From contig NZ_JARGZF010000001.1 of the NCBI RefSeq assembly GCF_029222705.1, positions 368,437 through 432,436 on the forward strand: 64,000 nucleotides of DNA, given 5' to 3'. The notes below the pieces were generated by a model. That model did no database searches. It saw only the letters and a program-made list of their open reading frames with translations, and was not told the origin of the DNA. Within the stretch, counting starts at the first letter, position 1. Each line of letters begins with the position of its first letter. This DNA is from Knoellia sp. p5-6-4. GTDB taxonomy: Bacteria; Actinomycetota; Actinomycetes; Actinomycetales; Dermatophilaceae. This document shows positions 1 to 6,782 of this stretch, in pieces. Both the position numbers and the translations under genes were made by a program.

Positions 1-574
1 TTGGCACGCGGGAGTCCTGCTCGTCCCAGCGCAGGTCCAGAGCATCGAGCCAGCCAAGGTCAGCCTCGGACGGTGCAGAGGCCACAACCCAGTGCGCCTG
101 CTCGACTGCACAGATCATCAGGACCGTCCGATCCCGCACCCTGATCCGCTGCCTCGTGCCTGGCCAGCTCCACTCAGCGCAGGGCAGAGAGCTGGTGAGC
201 TCCTCCAGACGCCGAACCGCGTCCGTGCCGAACTCCTGCGCGCTGCGATGGGCGGGCAAGGCCCACACCGCCTCGAAGCCGGCGTGATGCAGCCAGAACG
301 CCTCACCGTCCTCCTCGATATCACGCCAGGACGCGTCGGGCTCGTTCTCCCGCTCGACGAATCTGCCATCCGGGCGACGCCCCCACAGCCACACCCCTTG
401 GTTCTCGACCACCAGAACCTCGACTTCCCCATCTCTCCATGGTTCCGAGGGAACAGCATTGAAGGAGAGGAGAGGCTCGACCATCGCCCGCGGTTCCAAG
501 CCCTCGTTCGAGGACCCGAACCACAGCGCGACGAACTCCGGCAGCGAACCTGACACCACGCCATCGTCGTGCAT
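1..574 (-). CDS. SUKH/SMI1-KNR4-like protein, 3' end outside window
   Basis: An open frame runs from ATG at 574 down to the first base of the window without a stop (191 codons seen), so the C-terminus is missing. The protein starts MHDDGVVSGSLPEFVALWF and contains VLVVENQGVWLWGRRPDG at about residues 45-62. An acidic N-terminal half followed by a 'V-ENQGV-W' strand is typical of SMI1/KNR4 (SUKH) folds. Many SUKH proteins are immunity proteins of polymorphic toxins or phage defence partners, but no toxin gene is visible here, so the role is unknown. The other frames over this stretch translate into Arg/Ser-rich sequence with no protein character. The family call is inference; that this is the coding frame is fairly secure. 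Confidence 0.6.
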   Translation of the reverse strand, partial: MHDDGVVSGSLPEFVALWFGSSNEGLEPRAMVEPLLSFNAVPSEPWRDGEVEVLVVENQGVWLWGRRPDGRFVERENEPDASWRDIEEDGEAFWLHHAGFEAVWALPAHRSAQEFGTDAVRRLEELTSSLPCAEWSWPGTRQRIRVRDRTVLMICAVEQAHWVVASAPSEADLGWLDALDLRWDEQDSRVP

Positions 575-791
575 GTTGCCCCACGATGGTTCCGAACGCG
601 CTCACAAGCCGCGAAGGCCAATCTCGGTCTCGTGACACGGCATGCTCCGATCAGAACCGCTCGGGAGCTCGGCTGCCACAGTGGCCGGTTCCGCGGCAGG
701 CTGACGACGTGAACCCCGCGGAAGCTCGGATCGAACTGAAGCTCTTGGGCAAGGACCCCGAGCTGACGGCCGCTTGCTGACGATGGGCCTT

Positions 792-1226
792 GTCGACAGC
801 CGCGACCTACCGCTCCTCGCTACCCACTGGATGGCGGCCGGGAACGAGGGGTCTCGCTCGTCGAGATGGCATGTCTGACGCCGGAGTCGACTTGTCGTCC
901 GTGGCCGTGCAGACCTGCCGCGACTTGGGACTCGATGGGGTCGAGGCCTCGGCGGTGGCTCTTCCCTTCGACGACAACGCCTTCGACGCCGCCTAATCCA
1001 TGAGCACGCTGATGCACCTGCCCGGAAACGGTTTCCCACTGGCGGTCCAAGAGCTTGCCCGGGTGGTCCGACCCGGTGGGACGGTCGCAATCGGCGTGTG
1101 GGCCACACGAGCAACCGCGAGTGGACCAGCTCGGACGGCCGTTACCTCAACCACCGCTCCGACGAGCAGCTCCAGCACGACCTTCAGCCTGTGGGAAGCA
1201 TCGTGGCCTTCGACACCTGGGGCTGA
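792..1226 (+). pseudogene. decayed class I SAM-dependent methyltransferase
   Basis: Three frames together spell the second half of a small class I methyltransferase. One frame gives GVDLSSVAVQTCRDLGLDGV, then ALPFDDNAFDAA, then a TAA at 994-996 where the family has a Tyr (FDAAYS). The same frame resumes as MSTLMHLPGN and reaches ARVVRPGGTVAIGVW. At about 1101 a single G appears lost from a G run, and the next frame continues GHTSNREWTSSDGRYLNH to VAFDTWG and a TGA at 1224. Upstream, a RDLPLLA fragment lies in yet another frame and no intact glycine-rich SAM loop is present. So there are at least a nonsense change, a one-base deletion and a broken N-terminus. It ends 2 bases before the convergent membrane-protein gene. 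Confidence 0.75.
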
Positions 1227-1228
1227 GG

Positions 1229-1972
1229 TCACCTGCCGCTCCCACCGGAGACGAGGCTCCGCAGCCGCTCCCGACGGGCAAGGTAGCGGGCGCCGAACCG
1301 CTCCTCAGACTTCGCCCTCTTCCGCTCGGAGTAGAAGCGCCGGGCCCAGAAGGACTCCGGCTTGGCCAGACGCAGCGCACCGACGAGGGCGACCAGTGGC
1401 ACCGGAAGACTGATGAGTCCGGTGGCCAGCTTTCCTTTCAGCAGACAGATGATCGTGTACGAGATGTGGATGACCACGCCGAGCGAGCTGATGACCAGGC
1501 CCTGAGCCTCCACAGAGCCCGGTTCTACGCCGAACGGCGACGTGCCCGCGAGAAGAGCCAGGCCCACCACCCCGGCCACCATGACCGCGTCGATGGACTT
1601 GCGCCCCTCCTCGGTCCAGTAGACGTCCTTGAGATACAGCCACAGAGCGAACTCGTCGAGGGCGAGTGCCGCGCCCGCGCCGAAGAGGACGCTGAGCACC
1701 TCGTGCCACGGAGAAGACGGACTGAACCGGAACTCCAGCATGCCCGTCACCAGCACCAGCAGGATTCCCCAGACCTGGTGGTGGACGTGGACACCGCCGA
1801 TGTAGACGTCCTTGACTGCGGTGCCTTGCTGTCCGGACTCCCTCCCCGTCCGCGAACGGATCCGCAACGTGACCCACCGGGTGACGGCATACGTGAACAC
1901 GAACCCTAAGAGGAGCCACAGCATGGCCGACCTGCCGGTGTCGACCAGATAGCGCTGGTACCAGTCGAACAT
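1229..1972 (-). CDS. multi-pass membrane protein of unknown function
   Basis: The product is about 247 residues if started at the ATG (MFDWYQRYLVDTGRS); an upstream in-frame TTG at 1984 is less likely. Hydrophobic segments are visible at about residues 17-36, 70-90, 95-115, 135-155 and 165-190, so it is probably a five- to six-pass inner-membrane protein. A striking GGVHVHHQVWG motif precedes the second helix and LALDEFALWLYLKDVYW follows the third, which are possible polar or metal-binding groups. The C-terminus is Arg/Lys-rich and probably cytoplasmic. I do not recognise the family. It is divergent from the PaaK-like ligase at 2090, so the two share a roughly 120-base promoter region. Confidence 0.75.
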   Translation of the reverse strand: MFDWYQRYLVDTGRSAMLWLLLGFVFTYAVTRWVTLRIRSRTGRESGQQGTAVKDVYIGGVHVHHQVWGILLVLVTGMLEFRFSPSSPWHEVLSVLFGAGAALALDEFALWLYLKDVYWTEEGRKSIDAVMVAGVVGLALLAGTSPFGVEPGSVEAQGLVISSLGVVIHISYTIICLLKGKLATGLISLPVPLVALVGALRLAKPESFWARRFYSERKRAKSEERFGARYLARRERLRSLVSGGSGR

Positions 1973-2019
1973 CACGACAGACAAGGTGCGTCGGAGGTTG
2001 ACCCCCGCACATCATCCGC

Positions 2020-2060
2020 GGGAAGTGAGAACTGCCCGACGAGCAGCAATGCCTTAGCGT
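2020..2060. promoter_or_regulatory. inverted repeat and -10-like element before the PaaK-like gene
   Basis: GGGAAGT (2020-2026) and ACTGCCC (2031-2037) form an imperfect inverted repeat with a GAGA spacer. TAGCGT at 2055-2060 is a plausible -10 hexamer for the plus-strand gene starting at 2090. The repeat would overlap the -35 position, as an operator might. No good -35 hexamer is visible, so this is weak. Confidence 0.3.
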
Positions 2061-2089
2061 GTGGGGGGAGGCCCTGCTTGGGGGTGGAC

Positions 2090-3457
2090 ATGCTCAAGAC
2101 GCTGTGGGAGACCCTCCGAGCCGAACGCGGCGGGGAGACCACCGTTCGGCAACTGCAGGGCGAGCGCTTGCACCGGCTCGTCCATCACGCACGCACGGCC
2201 TCGCCGTACTACCGTTCGCTGTACGAGGGGCTGCCGGCGCGAGTCGCGGACCCGTATCTGTTGCCGCCGGTAACCAAGCGGGACCTCATGGCGCACTTCG
2301 ACGCCTGGGTCACGGATCCCGAGGTCACCTTGGCGGGGCTGAGGCGGGACTTCCTTCCCGACCTCTCGCTGGTCGGCAGCCCCTATCTGGGCCGCTACCA
2401 CGTCTTCACCACCTCAGGGACCACCGGGGAGCCCGCAGTGGTGCTGCACGACCGCGCATCGTGGCAGGTGCTGCAGGTCGTGGCCCGCCTCCGCGCCCGG
2501 CGCGCCCTGCAGACGTGGCGTCTCATGCCCGTCTTGGCCCGGCACGGCCTGCGCTCGACCGTCCTCTTCGCCACGGGCGGCCACTACGCCGGGGTCGTGC
2601 TCGCCGAAAGCGTCCGCCGGCGCAGCCCCATCCTTGCGCGACGGATTCGCGTGCTCTCGGTGCTCCGGCCAGTGGAGGAACTCGTCGCCGGGCTGAACGA
2701 GTACCAGCCGACGCTGATCAGTTCCTACCCAAGCGCGCTGGCCCTGTTGGCGGAGGAGCAGCTCGCGGGGCGCCTGAGCATCAGCCCGCTCTTGGCCATC
2801 ACTGCGGGCGAAGCGATGACGGACGAGTACCGGCGTGAGATCAACAGCGCCTTCGAGGGCCTTCGGGTCGTGCAGGGCTATGCAGCCTCGGAGGCACCTG
2901 GTCTCGCCATCGGCTGCACCCACGGCTCGTTCCACGTCAACACCGACTGGTACCTCTTCGAGCCGGTCGACGAGCGCTACCAGCCGGTTCCTGCGGGCAC
3001 GACCTCCCACACGGTTCTCGTCACCAACCTGGCGAACCTGGTGCAGCCCTTGATCCGTTACGACCTCGGCGACCGCGTCGAAGTCTCGACGACCCCCTGT
3101 CCCTGCGGCAGCGTACTGCCCGCGGTGAAAGTCGAGGGTCGGACGAACGACGTGCTGACCTTCCAGTCGCCGGACGGCCGCGCCGTCAGAATCCTGCCTC
3201 TCGCGCTGGGAGCAGTGGTGGAGGAGACGCCCGGGGTGCACCGCTTCCAGGCTCTCGGCACGGGCCCCAGAACGCTGACCGTGCGGCTCGACACCCGGCA
3301 GGACGCCGATTCGGACGAGGTGTGGCATGCCGTGGTGGCACGGTTGACGCAGTTTCTCGCGGCCCACGGGGCGTCCGGGGTCGCAGTCGAACGATCTCAT
3401 GACCCTCCTGCCGTCGACGCTCGGAGCGGCAAGTTCCGGCAGGTATGGGCCCCCTGA
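2090..3457 (+). CDS. PaaK-like adenylate-forming enzyme (phenylacetate-CoA ligase family)
   Basis: The product has about 455 residues, matching PaaK-type AMP-dependent ligases. It carries the phosphate-binding loop FTTSGTTGEPAVV at about residues 107-119, a GYAASEA motif near the active site, the hinge-region IRYDLGDRV, and a Cys pair (CPCGS) often seen just after it in PaaK relatives. Such enzymes activate a carboxylate with ATP and pass it to CoA or a carrier; the substrate cannot be read from the sequence. I chose ATG at 2090, preceded by GGGGGTGG, over the TTG at 2078. It stands alone, so it is not in a phenylacetate degradation operon and could instead be a capsule or secondary-metabolism PaaK homologue (CapK type). 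Confidence 0.8.
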   Translation: MLKTLWETLRAERGGETTVRQLQGERLHRLVHHARTASPYYRSLYEGLPARVADPYLLPPVTKRDLMAHFDAWVTDPEVTLAGLRRDFLPDLSLVGSPYLGRYHVFTTSGTTGEPAVVLHDRASWQVLQVVARLRARRALQTWRLMPVLARHGLRSTVLFATGGHYAGVVLAESVRRRSPILARRIRVLSVLRPVEELVAGLNEYQPTLISSYPSALALLAEEQLAGRLSISPLLAITAGEAMTDEYRREINSAFEGLRVVQGYAASEAPGLAIGCTHGSFHVNTDWYLFEPVDERYQPVPAGTTSHTVLVTNLANLVQPLIRYDLGDRVEVSTTPCPCGSVLPAVKVEGRTNDVLTFQSPDGRAVRILPLALGAVVEETPGVHRFQALGTGPRTLTVRLDTRQDADSDEVWHAVVARLTQFLAAHGASGVAVERSHDPPAVDARSGKFRQVWAP

Positions 3458-3472
3458 ACGGCCGCGGGGGCC
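3448..3472 (+). terminator. GC-rich hairpin at the end of the PaaK-like gene
   Basis: GGCCCCC (3448-3454) pairs with GGGGGCC (3466-3472) around the TGA stop of the ligase gene, with an 11-base loop. No T-tract follows, so termination is only possible, not shown. Confidence 0.25.
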
Positions 3473-3563
3473 AGGTTGTGCCCTGAGCTCACCCGGGCGG
3501 CGGCCGGGGCCACTACCTAGCGACGCGGGGCCATCACGGGGGACCTTGCCCCTCCGAAGACGC

Positions 3564-3905
3564 TCACGCCCTCAGGACCCTGTCCATCGGCCTGCCCTTG
3601 GCAAGCTCATCGACCAGCTTGTCCAGGTAGCGAATCTTCTGCATCAGAGGATCCTCGACGTCCTCGACGCGCACACCACACACCACCCCGGTGATCATCG
3701 ACGCCTGCGGGTTGAGCCGTGCATCGGCGAAGAAGTCCTCGAAGGTCGTGCCCGCGGCCAGATGACCACTCAGTGCTGACTCGTCGAAACCAGTCAGCCA
3801 CTCGATCACCTGATCCAGTTCCGCCTTCGTGCGCCCCTTCTTCTCGACCTTCGTCACGTAGTGGGGATACACCGACGCGAAGCTGGTGGTGAAGATCCGG
3901 CTCAT
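3564..3905 (-). CDS. DUF2200 family protein
   Basis: A 113-residue protein beginning [19 protein letters not shown], which is the conserved start of DUF2200 proteins. It also has the family's [19 protein letters not shown] and the C-terminal [31 protein letters not shown]. The function is unknown. ATG at 3905 is preferred to the upstream in-frame ATG at 3953 because homologues begin here and because AGCGTA (a TACGCT -10 element on the minus strand) lies 6 bases upstream, which suggests a leaderless message. It is divergent from the NYN-like gene at 4046. Confidence 0.85.
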   Translation of the reverse strand: MSRIFTTSFASVYPHYVTKVEKKGRTKAELDQVIEWLTGFDESALSGHLAAGTTFEDFFADARLNPQASMITGVVCGVRVEDVEDPLMQKIRYLDKLVDELAKGRPMDRVLRA

Positions 3906-3911
3906 GCGGTG

Positions 3912-3917
3912 AGCGTA
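3912..3917 (-). promoter_or_regulatory. -10 element of a probable leaderless promoter (DUF2200 gene)
   Basis: Read on the minus strand this is TACGCT, fitting TANNNT, with exactly 6 bases before the ATG at 3905. The transcript would begin at or next to the start codon. There is no Shine-Dalgarno sequence in this gap. The -35 is not clear. Confidence 0.5.
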
Positions 3918-4033
3918 GTGCCTCGCCGACAACAGGCTCAGGGGTGGAACCACGGAGCCCGCTTCGCCCCCGGGCGGTCACGTCTGACTGTCGCAATCCC
4001 GACGGCCAACCGCTCTGCGCGACGGCCGCTCAA

Positions 4034-4039
4034 TACGCT
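4034..4039 (+). promoter_or_regulatory. -10 element of a probable leaderless promoter (NYN-like gene)
   Basis: TACGCT is followed by 6 bases (TGGCAG) and then the GTG start at 4046, the same geometry as the divergent DUF2200 gene. This supports GTG 4046 as the true start. No convincing -35 is seen. Confidence 0.5.
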
Positions 4040-4045
4040 TGGCAG

Positions 4046-4417
4046 GTGGAGGTTCTGATCGTCGACGGGGCCAATGTCGTGGGGAGTCGTCCCGACGGCT
4101 GGTGGCGTGACCGGGCCGGTGCAGCCCGTCGGCTGCATGAGCGCCTTTCGGCCACCGATCTGGCCCACGACGAGGTCGTGCTGGTCCTCGAGGGCGACGC
4201 AAGGCGTGGGCCGCGGGCGGGCCACGTCGGACACGTACGAACCGTTCACGCAGATGGCTCGGGCGACGACGCGATCGTTGACGAGGTGAAGAGGCAGCTG
4301 GCGCTCGGTGACGGGCGCGGCGTCACCGTGGTCACCGCCGACCGGGGGCTGCGCGACAGCGTCGAGGGGTGCGGCGCCAGCAGCAGGAGCCCGCGCTGGC
4401 TGCTCGACCAGTTGTGA
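4046..4417 (+). CDS. NYN/PIN-like domain protein, putative nuclease
   Basis: The product has 123 residues. It begins VEVLIVDGANVVGSRPDGWW, the first strand of NYN/PIN-type nucleases, with Asp at the end of the strand followed by GANV. Later come VVLVLEGDAR, GSGDDAIVDEV and VTVVTADRGLRDSVE, which supply the further acidic residues expected for a metal-dependent ribonuclease active site (roughly D7, E53, D77/D78, D99). The closest type is the small YacP/NTP-pyrophosphohydrolase-like NYN proteins of Actinobacteria. The start is GTG 4046 because the protein fold begins there and a -10 box lies 6 bases upstream. Nuclease activity is inferred from the fold only. Confidence 0.7.
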   Translation: MEVLIVDGANVVGSRPDGWWRDRAGAARRLHERLSATDLAHDEVVLVLEGDARRGPRAGHVGHVRTVHADGSGDDAIVDEVKRQLALGDGRGVTVVTADRGLRDSVEGCGASSRSPRWLLDQL

Positions 4418-4501
4418 TCGGGGCAGCCTTCCGCGTTCATCGCGCGGTTCGGCGTCGATCCGGATGCTGCTCGACGCCATCCGCTGAGCGCTGCCCAGCG
4501 C

Positions 4502-4530
4502 TTGACCGCAAGAGTGCCCCTCCCTACGGT
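4502..4530 (+). promoter_or_regulatory. complete leaderless promoter before the VOC gene
   Basis: TTGACC (4502-4507), a 17-base spacer and TACGGT (4525-4530) form a good housekeeping sigma promoter, and ATG follows 6 bases later at 4537. The transcript should start at or beside the ATG. This is the clearest of the leaderless promoters in this part of the window. Confidence 0.65.
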
Positions 4531-4536
4531 CCGACC

Positions 4537-4905
4537 ATGGCCAACCGGGCGACACCGAACCTGCCGTCACGCGATCTGCGGGCAACGCTGGCCTTCTACA
4601 CCCGGCTCGGATTCGTCGAGGAGTATGGCGACAACGGCTGGTTGATCCTCACCAGGGAGGGCGCAACCCTCGAGTTCTTCCCGTTCCCCGAGCTCGACCC
4701 GGCCACGAGCTCCTTCAGCTGCTGCCTGCGACTCGACGACGTCGACGCGTTCTACGAGACGTGTGCGGCAGCGGGCCTGCCCGTCACGACCCAGGGCTGG
4801 CCGCGACTGCATCCGCCCAGACTGGAGGAGTCGGGGTTGCGCATCGGAGCGCTCATCGACCTGGACGCCACCCTCCTGCGCCTGGTTGCGAACCCCGGCA
4901 CGTGA
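4537..4905 (+). CDS. VOC superfamily protein, bleomycin-resistance-like
   Basis: A 122-residue protein opening MANRATPNLPSRDLRATLAF and continuing YTRLGFVEEYGDNGWLIL, then LEFFPFPELDPATSSFSCCL and a final RIGALIDLDATLLRLV. This two-repeat beta-alpha-beta layout, with acidic residues near the strand ends, is that of bleomycin-binding proteins in the vicinal oxygen chelate fold, which sequester the drug as dimers. Many housekeeping VOC proteins look similar, so drug resistance is not established. The start follows a TTGACC-N17-TACGGT-N6 leaderless promoter, and no Shine-Dalgarno is needed. Confidence 0.8.
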   Translation: MANRATPNLPSRDLRATLAFYTRLGFVEEYGDNGWLILTREGATLEFFPFPELDPATSSFSCCLRLDDVDAFYETCAAAGLPVTTQGWPRLHPPRLEESGLRIGALIDLDATLLRLVANPGT

Positions 4906-5023
4906 CTCCGGCACACCCCGCAGCCTCGGACCTCTGGACAGTGCAGGCGAGGGCTGTCGAAATCGTCGATCCCGTTCGACAAAGAGGTGCAAGGACGAGA
5001 GACAGACCGACAAGGAGAACACC

Positions 5024-5380
5024 ATGGCTCAGTACGCCGTCCTCATCTATGCGGCGGACGCGGCGCACCGCGAGGAGCCGTCGCAGGAGGAGCTGGACCT
5101 CCACCAGAGCCACGCGCAGGAGCTCGAGGAGGCCGGCTGCATGACGGCCGCCTTCGCGCTGGAGTCGCGTGCCACCGCGACGTCGATCCGAGGCGACGCG
5201 ATCACCGACGGCCCGTTCGTGGAGGCCAAGGAGGTGGTGGCCGGGTTCTACATCATCGAGGCACCCGACCTCGACGCGGCACTGGCGATCGCCGGTCGCA
5301 ACCCCGTCACCCGCCAGGGCGGCGGGGTCGAGGTCCGACCTGTCGCAGGCAGCTTCGTGCGGGAACCGGTGGCCGGGTGA
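5024..5380 (+). CDS. DGPF-domain (YCII-related) protein
   Basis: A 118-residue protein with the family hallmark ITDGPFVEAKEVVAGFYIIE at about residues 65-84 and an N-terminal MAQYAVLIYAAD strand. YCII/DGPF proteins form ferredoxin-like dimers. Members next to sigma factors are a standing partner of the ECF42 group, but their biochemical role is unsettled. An AAGGAG site lies at 5012-5017, 6 bases before the ATG. The TGA stop overlaps the GTG of the sigma factor by 4 bases, so the two are translationally coupled. Confidence 0.9.
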   Translation: MAQYAVLIYAADAAHREEPSQEELDLHQSHAQELEEAGCMTAAFALESRATATSIRGDAITDGPFVEAKEVVAGFYIIEAPDLDAALAIAGRNPVTRQGGGVEVRPVAGSFVREPVAG

Positions 5381-6663
5381 GCGGTGCCGACCCGGATGCC
5401 GTAGCGACAGCGGTCGCTGATGCGCACCGTCGCGGCTGGGCGCTGGTGCTCGCCGCGACGGTGCGCGTCACAGGCGACCTCGACGTCGCCGAGGAGTGCG
5501 TCCAGGAGGCGTATGCCGCGGCCCTGGCCGCGTGGCCGCGTGATGGCCCTCCCCAGAACCCGGTCGGCTGGCTGACCACCGCGGCGAAGCGGCGGGCGAT
5601 CGACGTGGGACGCCGAGGCCACGTCCTGCGCTCGAAGCTCCCCCTGCTCGTGGTGCCGGAAGGCACCGCAGCAGCGGGTCCCGAGGAGCCGGCACCACGG
5701 CATACCGATGAACGGCACACGGACGAGCTGACCGCCCACGTGCCAGACGAACGGCTCCGGCTGGTCTTCCTCTGCTGCCACCCCGCGCTGGCGCAGGAGG
5801 CGCAGCTCGCGCTGACCCTGCGGCTGGTGTGCGGGATCTCGACGGCCGACATCGCCCGAGCGTTCCTGGTGTCCGAGCCGACGATGGGCGCGCGGCTCAC
5901 CCGCGCCAAGAAGAAGATCGCGGCTGCGCGCATCCCCTACCGCGTGCCGAGCCCCGCGGAGCTGCCCCACCGTCTCCGCGCGGTGCTGGGCGTCATCCAT
6001 GTGCTCTTCACCATCGGCCACACCGCACCGTCGGGCGCCTCCCTGGTGCGCACAGACCTCATGAACGAGGCCATCCACCTGGCGCGGATGCTCCGCGAGC
6101 TCGTGCCCGACGAGCGTGAGGTGCAGGGGCTGCTGGCCCTGCTGCTCGTCACCAACGCCCGACGAAGCACGCGGGTGGACGAGCAGGGACGGCTGGTGCG
6201 GCTCGCGGAGCAGGACCGTTCGCGGTGGGACCGGTCCGCGATCGCCGAGGCACATGACCTGATCGTCGACGGGCTCCGCGGTGGCCCGACGGGCCGGTTC
6301 GTGCTGCAGGCCGCCATCGCCTCCCTTCATGCGCAGGCCGAGTCCTTCGACGACACGGACTGGCCGCAGATCGTGCGCCTCTACGACGCGCTGCTGTCGG
6401 TGTGGCCGTCACCGGTCGTGGCGTTGAACCGCGCAGTCGCCGTCGCGGAGGTCGCGGGACCGGCCCGGGCGCTGGCCGAGATCGACGAGCTCGAACGGGA
6501 CGGCGCGCTCGACTCCTACCAGTACCTCCACACCGTCAGGGCCGACCTCCTGCAACGCCAAGGGCGCTCGGAAGATGCGGCCGCGGCATACCGAAGGGCG
6601 TTCGAGCTCACGAGGAACGAGGCCGAGAAGGCGTTCCTGGCCGAGCGCCTGGACGAGCGCTGA
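5377..6663 (+). CDS. ECF sigma factor, ECF42 type with C-terminal extension
   Basis: A 428-residue protein. Sigma region 2 covers about residues 10-85 (DLDVAEECVQEAYAAALAAW, then NPVGWLTTAAKRRAIDVGRR) and region 4 about 115-180 (LRLVFLCCHPALAQEAQLAL, then GISTADIARAFLVSEPTMGA). The remaining ~240 residues are the helical, TPR-like extension found in ECF42 proteins (for example VVALNRAVAVAEVAGPARAL). In that group there is usually no anti-sigma factor; the extension is thought to control activity and the neighbouring DGPF gene is a usual partner and target. The GTG start at 5377 overlaps the DGPF stop (GTGA). Confidence 0.88.
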   Translation: MSGADPDAVATAVADAHRRGWALVLAATVRVTGDLDVAEECVQEAYAAALAAWPRDGPPQNPVGWLTTAAKRRAIDVGRRGHVLRSKLPLLVVPEGTAAAGPEEPAPRHTDERHTDELTAHVPDERLRLVFLCCHPALAQEAQLALTLRLVCGISTADIARAFLVSEPTMGARLTRAKKKIAAARIPYRVPSPAELPHRLRAVLGVIHVLFTIGHTAPSGASLVRTDLMNEAIHLARMLRELVPDEREVQGLLALLLVTNARRSTRVDEQGRLVRLAEQDRSRWDRSAIAEAHDLIVDGLRGGPTGRFVLQAAIASLHAQAESFDDTDWPQIVRLYDALLSVWPSPVVALNRAVAVAEVAGPARALAEIDELERDGALDSYQYLHTVRADLLQRQGRSEDAAAAYRRAFELTRNEAEKAFLAERLDER

Positions 6664-6782
6664 CCAGCGTCCGGCGGAGCGCCCAGCGCGACCTGGCTCC
6701 GGGTTCCCGATTCACCGAGTTCCCGTCGGGACGCGGTGTTACGGTCGGGCCACGGGACGACGGCCGCTGGACGGGAGGGCAG

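Noticed and set aside
92-638. Plus and minus frames other than the SUKH-like one at the left edge
   Set aside because: They are Arg/Ser/Pro-rich with no strand or helix pattern, whereas the 574-1 minus frame reads as a normal protein.
3944-4417. Longer start (ATG 3944) for the NYN-like gene
   Set aside because: The extra 34 residues lack fold character and a -10 box sits 6 bases before GTG 4046.
6753-6766. GGGACGACGGCCGC as a third DosR box
   Set aside because: It lies downstream of the likely -10 (TACGGT at 6740) and only about 20 bases before the start codon, the wrong place for activation.
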